64,000 nucleotides of DNA from Planctomycetota bacterium (GTDB lineage Bacteria; Planctomycetota; UBA1135; UBA2386), in contig JANQJF010000076.1 in the NCBI GenBank assembly GCA_028281765.1, forward strand, positions 24,804 to 88,803, given 5' to 3'. The notes beneath the pieces are model-generated. The model was not told the DNA's origin. It saw only the letters and a list, made by a program, of their open reading frames with translations, and did no database searches. Both the position numbers and the translations under genes were made by a program. Below are positions 18,386 through 27,164 of this stretch, piece after piece; position 1 is the first letter of the stretch; every line of letters begins with the position of its first letter.

Positions 18386-20224
18386 CTACTTCTCGCCCTT
18401 GTCGCTGCCCTGCAGCAGCTCCTGCAGGTCCCGCAAGAACTCCTGGACGTCGCCGAGATCCGACCGTCGCTCCGGCCGGCCGGGAGTTGGGGCTTCGCGC
18501 TCCGCGGCGCGTCGCGGATCGATGATCCGCGCGAGCTCGGCCTGGGCCTCGCTCTCGTCGGGGAACCCACGCCGCTGCAGCATTTCCGCGGCCTCGTCGT
18601 GCACGAGGGCGTCGCCGTGGAACTTCTCCGTCGCGTCGCGGATCGCGCGCAGGGCGCGGTCGTGCTCGCCGCGTAGGTCGAGGATGCGCGCGGCGATCAC
18701 GCTCTTCGCCGCGTCCGGATCCGGCACGGGTTCGACGATCGAGCCGGCGCGCGTCAGGATCTCGTCGCGCGCGTCCTCGGGTAGCGAGCGCGCGAGATCG
18801 AGCAGGTGGAACGCGACGATGCAGCGGTTGTAGGGGCTCGGGTCGATGTCGAGCAGGCTCCGGAGGTCGCGCTGCAGCTCGAGCCGGGACTCGCGGTCGA
18901 AAAGGTTTCCGCGCGCGTCGATGCGGTAGTGCAGCACTTCGGGTGTCGGACCGCCGTAGTGTGTCTCCGCGGTATTGAGATCGAGGCACGCCTCGCGGAA
19001 GCGGCGGAGATGATGGTACGCCTGGCCGCGCACGAACCACGCGCGCGCGTTCGACGGGTCCTTGCCGATCACGTTCGACGCGGCGGCGATCGCGGAATTG
19101 AGGCGGTCGCGGCGCTGCGATTCGTCAATCGGCTTGAGCTGCTCGTCGTGGCGGCTGACCGCTTGCGCGACGAGCCCGCTCGCGCGCGCCAGCTCGGCCT
19201 CGATTTCGCCCGCGCGCCACGTGTCGATCAGCCACAGCGCGAGAACAGTGAGCGTGACGACCAGAAGCGACAGAGTGGTCAGCAGCTGGTGCTTGCGCAC
19301 GAGTCGTCCGAGCTGCGCGATCGGACCCGGCAGCCGCGCGTGCACGCGCTTGCCGTCGAGGAAACGCTGTAGGTCGTCGCCGAGTTCGGACGCGGTCGCA
19401 TAGCGGCGTTCGGGCTCCTTCTCCATCGCGGTCGCGATGATCGCCTCGAGGTCGCGCGGGAGATCCGCGCGCAGTCGGTTCGCGCGCGGCGGCGTCTGGT
19501 CGAGCACCTGACGCAACACCTGCTGCGCGCTCGGCCCTTCGAACGGTGGACGTCCGGTCACGAGCGTGTAGAGCGTCGAGCCGAGGCCGTAGACGTCAGC
19601 GCGGGATGTCAGGTTCGAGCGTTCGCCCGTGACCTGTTCGGGCGCCATGAACATCGGCGTGCCGACGATCGCGCCGCTCTCGGTCATCGAACCGGTGCCG
19701 GTTTCGCGCGCGAGGCCGAAGTCGGTGATCGCGACGTCGCCGTTCTCGCGCAGGATCAGGTTGCTCGGCTTGACGTCGCGGTGCACGACGCCGCGGTCGT
19801 GGGCGAACTGCAGTGCGCGCGCGACCTGGCAGCCGATCTCAGCGACCTGCTGGTAGGGGAGTGGTCCGACCGCGAGTCGGTCTTCGAGGTTGACGCCGTC
19901 GACGAACTCCATGACGAAGTAGTGCAGTCGATCCCGGTGGCCGAGGTCGTAGACCTCGACGATGCCGGGGTGGCGGATCTTCGACATGATCTCGCCTTCC
20001 CGCATGAAGCGCGCGAGCGCGCGCTCGGTCAGCGTCAGACTCGGCGGCAACACCTTGAGTGCAACGCGCCGGCCGTCTTCGCGCACGATCGCCTCGTAGA
20101 CGAGACCCATCGAACCCTGGCCGACCTCGCGTTGGATCTCGAATGCCGGGAGCACTTCGGCGAGGCTCTCGGGCGCGAACGTGTAGAAGTCCGTGCGCGA
20201 GCCGAAGTCGGGATTCGAGGACAT
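18386..20224 (-). CDS. PknB-type Ser/Thr protein kinase with TPR tail
   Basis: A 612-residue membrane kinase. The kinase domain spans about residues 29-290: glycine loop VGQGSMG, Lys57 in VALKVL, catalytic HRD with Asp150, DFG at 168-170, APEQ at 194-197, and DVYGLGSTLYTLVTGRPPF. One transmembrane helix lies at about 313-334. The following 280 residues include tetratricopeptide-like helices (NARAWFVRGQAYHHLRRFREACLDL). The extreme C-terminus is charged. Targets are unknown. The start ATG 20224 is 26 bases downstream of the kdsA stop (20251), so the two may be co-transcribed. Confidence 0.9.
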   Translation of the reverse strand: MSSNPDFGSRTDFYTFAPESLAEVLPAFEIQREVGQGSMGLVYEAIVREDGRRVALKVLPPSLTLTERALARFMREGEIMSKIRHPGIVEVYDLGHRDRLHYFVMEFVDGVNLEDRLAVGPLPYQQVAEIGCQVARALQFAHDRGVVHRDVKPSNLILRENGDVAITDFGLARETGTGSMTESGAIVGTPMFMAPEQVTGERSNLTSRADVYGLGSTLYTLVTGRPPFEGPSAQQVLRQVLDQTPPRANRLRADLPRDLEAIIATAMEKEPERRYATASELGDDLQRFLDGKRVHARLPGPIAQLGRLVRKHQLLTTLSLLVVTLTVLALWLIDTWRAGEIEAELARASGLVAQAVSRHDEQLKPIDESQRRDRLNSAIAAASNVIGKDPSNARAWFVRGQAYHHLRRFREACLDLNTAETHYGGPTPEVLHYRIDARGNLFDRESRLELQRDLRSLLDIDPSPYNRCIVAFHLLDLARSLPEDARDEILTRAGSIVEPVPDPDAAKSVIAARILDLRGEHDRALRAIRDATEKFHGDALVHDEAAEMLQRRGFPDESEAQAELARIIDPRRAAEREAPTPGRPERRSDLGDVQEFLRDLQELLQGSDKGEK

Positions 20225-20250
20225 GGGGAAGCCGGCCTTGGAGTCCGTAG

Positions 20251-21102
20251 CTAGTGGCCGCCCCGCAGCGCGTCTTCGATCCGCCGGAGATCGTCGAGCA
20301 GCGGGCGCAGATCCTTCAGGAAGAGTTGATTCGGGCCGTCGCTCGGCGCGTTGTCCGGGTCTTCGTGCACTTCCGCGAAGATGCCGTCGACGCCGCACGC
20401 GATCGCGGCGCGCGCGAGGTAGGGGACTTTGGTGCGATCGCCGCCGGTCGTCTTGCCGTCGCCGCCGGGTCGCTGCACCGAGTGGGTCGCGTCGAAGATC
20501 AGCGGTTGTCCGAACGCGCGCATGGTCGGAAACCCGGCGAAGTCGACGACGAGGCAGTTGTAGCCGAAACTCGTGCCGCGCTCGGTCAGCATGACGGAGT
20601 CGTTGCCGGCGCTCTTCACCTTCTGGACGATGTTGCCGGTGTCGTGCGGGGCGAGGAATTGGCCCTTCTTGACGTTGACCGCCTTGCCGGTCTCGGCTGC
20701 CGCGACGAGCAGGTCGGTCTGTCGGCACAAGAACGCGGGGATCTGCAGCACGTCGACAACCTCCCCGGCCGCACGCGCCTGCGCGGGGTCGTGCACGTCC
20801 GTCAGAACGGGGACGTCGTTTTCGCGGCGCGCCTCGTCGAGGATCGCGAGGCCTTCGTCGAGGCCGACGCCGCGGAAGCTCGAGATCGACGTGCGGTTGG
20901 CCTTGTCGAACGAACTCTTGAAGACCAGCGGCACGTCCGCGGCGCGGCACGTCTCGGCGATTGCCGACGCGTGCCGCAGCGTGTGTTCGCGGCTTTCGAT
21001 GACACAGGGGCCGGCGATCAGCGCGAAGCGCGCGCCGCCGCCGAACGTGACCGGACCGACAGCGACGGAAGCGACGGGGGCCGGGCGGGGATTGGCATTC
21101 AC
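20251..21102 (-). CDS. kdsA: 3-deoxy-8-phosphooctulonate (Kdo-8-P) synthase
   Basis: A 283-residue cytoplasmic enzyme that condenses phosphoenolpyruvate with arabinose 5-phosphate to give Kdo 8-phosphate for lipopolysaccharide. Family motifs are intact: IAGPCVIESREH, FKSSFDKANRTS, the VLTDVHDP segment, LQIPAFLCRQTDLL, VNVKKGQFLAP, DATHSVQRPGG and EVHEDPDNAPSDGPN. The length matches the family (about 280). A Cys sits between GP and VIE, and the C-terminal motif is EVHEDPD, so the protein may be a metal-dependent form; this is not settled by eye. Presence of kdsA supports an outer membrane with Kdo. Confidence 0.95.
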   Translation of the reverse strand: MNANPRPAPVASVAVGPVTFGGGARFALIAGPCVIESREHTLRHASAIAETCRAADVPLVFKSSFDKANRTSISSFRGVGLDEGLAILDEARRENDVPVLTDVHDPAQARAAGEVVDVLQIPAFLCRQTDLLVAAAETGKAVNVKKGQFLAPHDTGNIVQKVKSAGNDSVMLTERGTSFGYNCLVVDFAGFPTMRAFGQPLIFDATHSVQRPGGDGKTTGGDRTKVPYLARAAIACGVDGIFAEVHEDPDNAPSDGPNQLFLKDLRPLLDDLRRIEDALRGGH

Positions 21103-21135
21103 AGGACCTTTTCTAGGCCAGGAGTCGTGCCGTAG

Positions 21136-22068
21136 CTACGGGGTGGGCACGAGCAACCGCAGATCCGCGCCTTCGAGCGAGATCTCGGCCGGCGTGTGGC
21201 CGTGCGCGTCGCCGTCGACCTGGCACGGCACGGGCGCGTCCGACGCGACGCGGACGGATCGTGCGGTGCAGATCTCGACGTCGCGACCCGGGCGGAGCGA
21301 GCCGCGAAATGCCCGCCACGTCGCGCCGATATAGGCGAGGCGGGAGCGCTGGCGGAACGCGACGACGTGCAGCAGGCCGTCCTCGATGTCGATCGCGCCG
21401 GGCATCGTGAAGAACCCGCCGTAGTTGCGGATCCGCGTTACGAGGACTTCGCTGAGGTCTTCGATCGTCGTGCCGTCGTCGGTCTCGAGCCGAATGTGGT
21501 CGTCCGGCCAGCGCCGGATCACGTGGGTGACCGGCCCGGTCCACTTGAGCTTGCCGGCAGTGCCGGTGCGGACCTCGTCGAGGCGGTGGACCATCCGCGC
21601 ATCGAGGCCGAACCCGGCGAAGAGCAGGAAGCGTCGCTCGTCGGCGCGGGCGATCGCGGCGTGGACCTCGCGCCCGTGGTCGATCAGCTCCGCGCATCGA
21701 TCGGGCGTGCGCGGCAGCTTCAGCTCGGCGGCGAGCACGTTGGCCGTGCCGAGCGGGAGCTGCGCGAGCCGCACGTCGAGATCAGTCAGGCCGTTGAGGA
21801 CTTCGTTGACCGTGCCGTCGCCACCGACCGCGACCGCGGCGTAGCAGTCGTCCGCGCGCAGCGCGGCCGCCAGCTCGCGCGCGTGGCCCGCGCGTTCGGT
21901 GAAGTGCAGCTCGGCCGCAAGCCCGCGCGAGTCGAGGTGCCGCGCCAGCTCGGGGGCGATCTGCCGACCCTTGCCGCCGCCGGCGATCGGGTTGGCGAGG
22001 ATGTGGACGCAACGGGACACGCGCGAATCGTCGCAGCAGCGGACGTGCGATGAAAGCGTTCGCGTCAT
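21136..22068 (-). CDS. Diacylglycerol kinase-family lipid kinase (YegS/BmrU type)
   Basis: A 310-residue cytosolic or peripheral membrane kinase that phosphorylates a lipid alcohol using ATP. Motifs are the ANPIAGGGKGRQ nucleotide loop near the start, VAVGGDGTVNEVLNGL (the family GGDGT), PLGTANVLA, and the C-terminal half with FAGFGLDARMV. GTG 22020 would begin exactly at the conserved N-terminus (SRCVHILANP) and is an alternative to ATG 22068. No strong ribosome-binding site favours either. It is divergent from the next gene with about ten bases between. Confidence 0.85.
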   Translation of the reverse strand: MTRTLSSHVRCCDDSRVSRCVHILANPIAGGGKGRQIAPELARHLDSRGLAAELHFTERAGHARELAAALRADDCYAAVAVGGDGTVNEVLNGLTDLDVRLAQLPLGTANVLAAELKLPRTPDRCAELIDHGREVHAAIARADERRFLLFAGFGLDARMVHRLDEVRTGTAGKLKWTGPVTHVIRRWPDDHIRLETDDGTTIEDLSEVLVTRIRNYGGFFTMPGAIDIEDGLLHVVAFRQRSRLAYIGATWRAFRGSLRPGRDVEICTARSVRVASDAPVPCQVDGDAHGHTPAEISLEGADLRLLVPTP

Positions 22069-22078
22069 CGGCTATGCC

Positions 22079-22957
22079 ATGGGGGCGATGATCGTCGTCA
22101 CCGGAAGCACGGGCTACCTGGGTCACTACGTCGTGCGTGAGCTCGACGCGCGCGGGGTGCCGCACTGCACGGCGGGCCGTGTGGCCGGCTGCGACGTGCG
22201 GATCGATCTGTTGGACCCCGCCTCGATCCGACCGGCGGTCGAAGGTCTGGCGCCGGCCACGATTCTCAACGTCGGCGCGCTGTCGGCGATGGGGGCGTGC
22301 GAGCAGGAGCCGGATCTCGCGATGCGCACGAATGCGCTCGCGGTCGCCGAGTGGGCCGCGCTCGGGGTCCGGCTCGTGCAGGTGTCGACCGACCTCGTGT
22401 TCGACGGGCGGAGCGCGCCCTACCTGCCGACCGGGGATGTGCAGCCGTTGAGCGCGTACGGGCGCAGCAAGGCCGAGGGGGAAGTCGCGGCGCTGCGCGC
22501 GGAGGACGCGCTCGTCGTACGCATTCCGCTGCTGTTCGGACCGAGTCACGACGGCGCGCACGGCGCCACGGACATGCTGCAGCCGGGTCGGTCGCTCGGT
22601 CTGTTCACCAACGAATACCGCACGCCGCTCCACGTCGCGGACGCCGCGCGACTGCTCGTCGATCTGGCGCTCGACGAGGCGCGTCGCGGCATCGTGCACC
22701 TCGCCGGGCCGGAGCGGCTGTCACGGTGGGACTTCGCGCGCCGCTACGCCGAGATCGCGCACGTCGACGGGCGCGCGTGGCGTCCGACCGTCGCGGTTGA
22801 TCCGTTGCGTCCGCGGGACGTCTCGATGATCAGTGACCTACGGATTGGGCGGTCGTTGGACGCGGCGCTCGATCCGGTAGAGTCGGCACGGACCCCTGAC
22901 TCGATTCCTCGCCCTCATGAAGTTCATCCACAACGGTCTCGTCGCCAGCTCCACTGA
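22079..22957 (+). CDS. NAD(P)-dependent sugar reductase/epimerase (RmlD-like SDR)
   Basis: A 292-residue extended short-chain dehydrogenase. A Rossmann loop (VVTGSTGYLGHYV) starts the protein, an STDLVFDG strand precedes the active site, and YGRSK provides the catalytic Tyr and Lys. The size, and the later HVADAARLLVDLAL and HLAGPERLSRWDF segments, match dTDP-4-dehydrorhamnose reductase relatives. An rmlC-like cupin gene lies 1.4 kb downstream on the opposite strand, but a full dTDP-rhamnose operon is absent. The start is ATG 22079 or 22088. Its 3' end overlaps the next gene by 41 bases. Confidence 0.8.
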   Translation: MGAMIVVTGSTGYLGHYVVRELDARGVPHCTAGRVAGCDVRIDLLDPASIRPAVEGLAPATILNVGALSAMGACEQEPDLAMRTNALAVAEWAALGVRLVQVSTDLVFDGRSAPYLPTGDVQPLSAYGRSKAEGEVAALRAEDALVVRIPLLFGPSHDGAHGATDMLQPGRSLGLFTNEYRTPLHVADAARLLVDLALDEARRGIVHLAGPERLSRWDFARRYAEIAHVDGRAWRPTVAVDPLRPRDVSMISDLRIGRSLDAALDPVESARTPDSIPRPHEVHPQRSRRQLH

Positions 22958-23294
22958 AAACGCCGAACGCTTCTTCGGCGGGCTCCTCGGTCTCGACAAG
23001 ACGCGCGAGAGCCAGCTGCCCGCCGCGATCTCCTCGGCGTTGTTCGGCGTCGATCAGGACATCGACCTCGTCTACTACGGCAACGACAGCATCGTCTTCG
23101 AGGTGTTCGTGACGGGCTGGGCGGAGCGGACCGACCGCAAGATCACCCACACGTGCATCGAGGTCGCGGACCGGGCCGACTTTCTGAAGCTCTGTCGCGA
23201 GCAGGGCTACGAAGTGCGGGAAGTGCCGAAGGGCGAGAAGGTGGTCGTCTTCATCGCGGACGCGGACGGCAACCTGTTCGAGATCGTCGGATAG
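22917..23294 (+). CDS. VOC-fold (glyoxalase-like) protein
   Basis: A 125-residue single vicinal-oxygen-chelate domain with a beta-alpha-beta-beta-beta pattern. It has an N-terminal His (KFIHNGLVASS), a central EVFV strand and the C-terminal GNLFEIVG strand with the usual metal Glu. This size matches lactoylglutathione-lyase-like proteins and epimerases of this fold; the substrate cannot be told. It overlaps the upstream reductase by 41 bases. Confidence 0.75.
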   Translation: MKFIHNGLVASSTENAERFFGGLLGLDKTRESQLPAAISSALFGVDQDIDLVYYGNDSIVFEVFVTGWAERTDRKITHTCIEVADRADFLKLCREQGYEVREVPKGEKVVVFIADADGNLFEIVG

Positions 23295-23304
23295 GCGGCC
23301 CCGA

Positions 23305-23324
23305 GGAGGGGCTTTCGGCCCTCC
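23305..23324 (+). terminator. Weak hairpin after the VOC gene
   Basis: GGAGGG and CCCTCC form a six-base stem with an eight-base loop, eleven bases after the stop codon. There is no T run. Confidence 0.35.
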
Positions 23325-23398
23325 GGGATTGCGGCTCTGGCGCCGATTCCTACTCTCACCGTCCCTTTTCCGGATCCCCCAAGCACCCCCTCTCTCCC

Positions 23399-24274
23399 AT
23401 GGCAGATCTCGACGGCCTCAAGCCCAACAAGGAATTCTTCACCGACGTCCCCCAAGAAACGGAGGGCTTCTTCCTCAAGGGCTCGAACCAGCTCGACTGG
23501 GGCATGAAGAACCGCCTCGCGCGCATCTTCAACCCGAAGTCGGGCAACACCGTGATGCTCGCGTTCGACCATGGCTACTTCATGGGCGCGACGACCGGCC
23601 TCGAGCGGATCGACCAGACGATCAATCCGCTGATCCCGCACGCCGACACGCTGATGCTCACGCGGGGTGTGCTGCGCAGCATGGTGCCGGCGGACACGCC
23701 GAAGTCGATCGTGCTGCGCGTCTCGGGCGGGCCGAGCATCCTCAAGGAGCTCTCCAACGAGGGCATCGCCGTCGACATCGAAGACGCGATTCGCCTCAAC
23801 GTCTGCGCGATGGCCGTGCAGGTGTTCATCGGTGGGGAGTACGAGAAGGAATCGATCCTCAACATGACGAAGCTCGTCGACCTCGGCAACCGCTACGGCA
23901 TCCCGGTGCTCGCGGTCACGGCGGTCGGCAAGGACATGGTGCGGGACGCGAAGTACTTCCGCCTCGCGACGCGCATCTGCGCCGAGCTCGGCGCGCACTA
24001 CATCAAGACCTACTACGTCGACGAGGACTTCGACACGGTCACGTCGTGCTGCCCAGTCCCGATCGTGATCGCCGGCGGCAAGAAGCGGCCGGAGCTCGAC
24101 GCGCTGAAGATGGCGCGCAGCGCGATCGACGAAGGCGCGCGCGGCGTCGACATGGGCCGCAACATCTTCCAGTCGGACTCGCCGATCGCGATGCTCGAAG
24201 CGGTACGCGCGGTCGTGCACGAGGGTGCGTCGCCGGAGGCGGCGTTCGAGCTGTTCAACAGCAAGAAGGGGTAA
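23399..24274 (+). CDS. lsrF: LsrF-like class I aldolase/thiolase
   Basis: A 291-residue TIM-barrel protein that matches LsrF along its whole length: MADLD at the start, then LDWGM, RLARIFNPKSGNTVMLAFDH, GPSILKELSNE, AVTAVGKDM, GAHYIKTYYVDEDF (Schiff-base Lys), CPVPIVIAGGKK and GVDMGRNIFQS. LsrF transfers an acetyl group from 3-hydroxy-2,4-pentadione 5-phosphate to CoA in autoinducer-2 breakdown. No other lsr gene is in the window, so the enzyme may act on a different phosphorylated ketone. ATG 23399 gives the family's exact N-terminus. Confidence 0.85.
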   Translation: MADLDGLKPNKEFFTDVPQETEGFFLKGSNQLDWGMKNRLARIFNPKSGNTVMLAFDHGYFMGATTGLERIDQTINPLIPHADTLMLTRGVLRSMVPADTPKSIVLRVSGGPSILKELSNEGIAVDIEDAIRLNVCAMAVQVFIGGEYEKESILNMTKLVDLGNRYGIPVLAVTAVGKDMVRDAKYFRLATRICAELGAHYIKTYYVDEDFDTVTSCCPVPIVIAGGKKRPELDALKMARSAIDEGARGVDMGRNIFQSDSPIAMLEAVRAVVHEGASPEAAFELFNSKKG

Positions 24275-24292
24275 CGGGCGTCGTCGCCCGTT
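24273..24292 (+). terminator. Hairpin overlapping the aldolase stop codon
   Basis: AACGGGCG (24273-24280) and CGCCCGTT (24285-24292) pair perfectly around a TCGT loop. The TAA stop (24272-24274) is partly inside the left arm. A GTGCCC/TTGCCC hexamer repeat follows to about 24338. No T run is present. Confidence 0.55.
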
Positions 24293-24347
24293 GCGTGCCC
24301 TTGCCCGTGCCCTTGCCCGGGCACCGGCAGGGGCACGTGACAGGTTC

Positions 24348-24884
24348 CTACCCGCGCACGACTTCCCATATCTCTTCGCCGCAGAAGTCCCACGGCAGGC
24401 GGCCTTCGTCGCACTCGTCCTCCTCGACCGAGAACTGGACGTCGACGAAGTAGAGGATCGCCGCAGGTCGGTCGCCGAGATTGCGGCAGCCGTGCGCGAC
24501 GCCCGGCGGGATCCGCACGAGCCGGTTGTTCCCGTCGCCGAGCATGAAGCGCATCGTCGCGCCTTCACTCGGGGAGCCCTCACGCGCGTCGTGCAGCACG
24601 AGCAGAATGCGATCGCTCGGCGGCACGTACCAGACGTCGGTCTGGCGGCGGTGGAGGTGGAACGCCTTGATCGCGCCTGGCTCGACGACGCTGTAGTTCA
24701 CCTGCCGCACGTCGAAGCCCTCGAGCTGGCCGTGCCGCCCTTCCGTCAGCCGACCGAGCTCCGTGATCGCGCCACCGTCATCGTTGAAGCGCTTCAGCTC
24801 GACGATCTCGACACCGTCGATCCGCGGCGAACCGCTGTAGTCCTGGTAGCCGAAGGCATCCTGCGCGCGGGGGTTGAGCTGCAT
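24348..24884 (-). CDS. RmlC-like cupin (dTDP-4-dehydrorhamnose 3,5-epimerase family)
   Basis: A 178-residue double-stranded beta-helix protein. The conserved FHLHRRQTDVWYV strand carries the catalytic His, LVLHDAREGS follows, and RIPPGVAHGCRNLG is the cupin motif of the RmlC family. The length is close to RmlC (about 180-200). It could work with the reductase at 22079, but the rmlA/rmlB partners are not nearby. Confidence 0.8.
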   Translation of the reverse strand: MQLNPRAQDAFGYQDYSGSPRIDGVEIVELKRFNDDGGAITELGRLTEGRHGQLEGFDVRQVNYSVVEPGAIKAFHLHRRQTDVWYVPPSDRILLVLHDAREGSPSEGATMRFMLGDGNNRLVRIPPGVAHGCRNLGDRPAAILYFVDVQFSVEEDECDEGRLPWDFCGEEIWEVVRG

Positions 24885-24924
24885 GCCGGAAGCCTAGCTC
24901 CTGCCCCATCGAGGAACCAGGACC

Positions 24925-24970
24925 CCGTGCTGCGCGTGCGCTTGCGCCTACGCCTGCGCGATGGTGCCCG
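24925..24970. repeat. Intergenic TGCGCN hexamer repeat, copy B
   Basis: CCGTGC, five TGCGCN-type hexamers (one is TACGCC), then ATGGTGCCCG. It shares flanks with the copies at 3503 and 62372. It lies between the cupin gene start and the terminator of the SUMF1-fold gene. Confidence 0.6.
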
Positions 24971-25034
24971 TGCGCGGTCGTGTCCCGTGAACCGAATGCC
25001 GTGCCCGCAGGCCCTTCCTCGTCCCCCAAATGCA

Positions 25035-25067
25035 AACCGCCCGCGACCTCATCGGCCGCAGGCGGTT
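25035..25067 (-). terminator. Likely terminator of the SUMF1-fold gene
   Basis: AACCGCC (25035-25041) pairs with GGCGGTT (25061-25067), continued inside by GCG/CGC and CC/GG with two mismatches, around a five-base loop. On the minus strand the hairpin is followed by TTTGCATTT. It lies about 35 bases after the stop of the minus-strand gene. Confidence 0.6.
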
Positions 25068-25101
25068 CGAAATCACGCGGCCGTTACCGCACGCGTCCGA
25101 C

Positions 25102-27015
25102 TCACTCGTTCCAGTCGAGCTTCATCTTCAGCGTGAACTTGTAGACCTTGCCACCGCTGACCTTCTTCTGCATCGGCACGCCGAACTCGAGGCGGGCCTC
25201 GTCGAGGCCGTCCTTGTCGCCGTCGATCGGCTGGACCGTCAGCTTGGCCTGGCCGTTCTCGTACTTGCCGCGGACGGACATCGCGATGTCGCACGGGAAG
25301 TGCTTCAGGTAGTTGCCGTCCTTGTCGCGCAGGATGTAGATCGGCTCGGTCGTCGGCACGACGCAGTCGCCGGGACGAAGGCGGATGAACTTGACCGACT
25401 TGGCCTTGGACTTCGCGACGTCTTCCTCGGTGAGGCCGTACTGCTTGAGCACGCGGGCCCACTTCTGTTCGGTCTCGTCGTCGGACTCGCCCTTCTTGGC
25501 CTTCTTCTTGTCGGACTTCTTCTTGTCGTCCTTTTTCTTCTTCTTGGCCTCGGCCTTGGCCTTCTTCGCCTTCTTGGCGACGGCCTTGCGCGCATCCTTC
25601 CACGCGGCCGTGAGCTCCGGCGGAACGCCGTTGTGGCGGTAGGCCAGCGTGTAGATGCCGGTGTCGAGCTCGGGCTCCTTGATCTTCGTCGAGACCGCGA
25701 GCGTGCCGATCACGTGCGGGCGCTTCAGGGAGGACTGCTTGAACGCGGCCTGCGTCTTCGTGGCCTTGTTCGTGCCCATGTGGTTGACCGGCACGAACGA
25801 GATCGCGTCATAGCCGGCGATCAGGTTCTTGTCGGTGAAGCGGTAGCGCTCGATCCCGACCTGGTCGAGCAGGTTCGGCTCACGCTCTTGGCCGAAGAAC
25901 GAGCGGTCGTAGTCGAGCTGGATCAGCGACTGGATGAAGTCGCGGGCCGGCGCGGGGCTCTTCGCCGTGCGGAAGCCGAGGCCGCCACGGACCTGGTGAC
26001 CACCCTGGGCGGCGCGCAGGCCGAGCAGCAGCTGTTCCTTCGTGCTCGAGTACCAGCCGCCCTTCGCGACGCGCCACGGGCCCTTCCATTCGGGGCGGTA
26101 GTGGAGGAGCGTCTCGATCCGCTGCGGCTGCTTCTTCTTGAGGTCGCGCCAGAGCTTGCTCTTGAGGAACGACTTCCGCTCGCGTTCGAACGCCTTGTCG
26201 TCGAACGGGAAGAAGCCAGGATCGCCGGTCCACTCGAACACGTGCAGGCACATGTCCTGGTGGCCGAACTTGCCTTCGGTCGCCTTGCCGTGATAGCCGA
26301 CCGGGCGCGGCTTGTCGTAGCGGTTGCCGCGCTTGACCTGGAGGCCCTTGATGTCATCGCCCCACAGGAACAGTCGCTGCTCACCACCGGTCGCCGCGTA
26401 GATCCACTCGGCTTCGGTCGGCAGGCGCATGCCCGCCCAAGCGGCGTAGGCGATCGCGTCGCTCCACGACACCCAGACGACCGGGAACTCGTTCATGACG
26501 GTCGCCGGCTCGGAGCGGGTGGCCTTCGTGGACGGGATCTTCCACGGCAGCTCCTTCCAGTGCTCCTTCCAGTACCGCAACGGACCCTCGGAGCCCGCGT
26601 CGGGGTGCTCCTTCTTGATGTCCGGGATGCGCTTCTCGTAGTCGTCTTCGCAGCCCCAGCGCCACCAGTCGAACGGGTAGCGATGGCCGGTGGCCTCGAC
26701 GAAGATCTTGTACTGCTCCATCGTGATGACGTTCTTCGCCATCAGGAACGGAGCGACCTCGACCGTGCGCGGGCCGAGTTCGGACATCAGGCGACGCGCA
26801 TCGTCGATGCGGCCGGCGACGTTGTACGGATGGAGCACCTCGAGTCCGGCCAGCATTTCCTTGGCGGTCTTGCCGACTCGGACTTGCCCCGCCTGCACGG
26901 GGAGCATCGCATCCAGGATGGTCGGCATCGGCGTACCCTGCTGTGCGAGGAGGGCTTGGCCGGCTACCGAACCGAACACCACTGCCGCGGCTGCGCGGAG
27001 TCGCATCGGAGTCAT
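25102..27015 (-). CDS. Secreted SUMF1-fold (formylglycine-generating-enzyme family) protein
   Basis: A 637-residue protein with a signal peptide (RLRAAAAVVFGSVAGQALLA). The SUMF1 domain spans about residues 70-380, with PVVWVSWSDAIAYAAWAGMRLPTEAEWIYAATGG, a WGDD turn and RVAKGGWYS. The catalytic Cys pair of true formylglycine-generating enzyme is not evident, so a binding or scaffold role is more likely than sulfatase maturation. A strongly basic Lys/Ala segment of about 35 residues near residue 480 links to a final beta domain that begins after SVKFIRLRPGDCVVP. The start ATG 27015 is followed by another at 27006. Confidence 0.75.
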   Translation of the reverse strand: MTPMRLRAAAAVVFGSVAGQALLAQQGTPMPTILDAMLPVQAGQVRVGKTAKEMLAGLEVLHPYNVAGRIDDARRLMSELGPRTVEVAPFLMAKNVITMEQYKIFVEATGHRYPFDWWRWGCEDDYEKRIPDIKKEHPDAGSEGPLRYWKEHWKELPWKIPSTKATRSEPATVMNEFPVVWVSWSDAIAYAAWAGMRLPTEAEWIYAATGGEQRLFLWGDDIKGLQVKRGNRYDKPRPVGYHGKATEGKFGHQDMCLHVFEWTGDPGFFPFDDKAFERERKSFLKSKLWRDLKKKQPQRIETLLHYRPEWKGPWRVAKGGWYSSTKEQLLLGLRAAQGGHQVRGGLGFRTAKSPAPARDFIQSLIQLDYDRSFFGQEREPNLLDQVGIERYRFTDKNLIAGYDAISFVPVNHMGTNKATKTQAAFKQSSLKRPHVIGTLAVSTKIKEPELDTGIYTLAYRHNGVPPELTAAWKDARKAVAKKAKKAKAEAKKKKKDDKKKSDKKKAKKGESDDETEQKWARVLKQYGLTEEDVAKSKAKSVKFIRLRPGDCVVPTTEPIYILRDKDGNYLKHFPCDIAMSVRGKYENGQAKLTVQPIDGDKDGLDEARLEFGVPMQKKVSGGKVYKFTLKMKLDWNE

Positions 27016-27164
27016 AGGGGATCTTGCGAGAAGGGGTCTGAAGGGACGACTCCCGGATTCTCCGGACCAGGGCGAGCCGACGCAAGCCCTGAGCGCGGCC
27101 CGAGGGCGCGAAGCGATGGGCTGATGCCGCGAAGCCATGGCCGTGCGTCGATTCGCCCCGGGCG

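Noticed and set aside
23399..24274. Autoinducer-2 processing operon
   Set aside because: Only the LsrF-like gene is present; transporter, kinase and regulator genes are missing.
25102..27015. Sulfatase-activating formylglycine-generating enzyme
   Set aside because: The SUMF1 fold is clear, but the catalytic Cys residues are not evident and no sulfatase gene is near.
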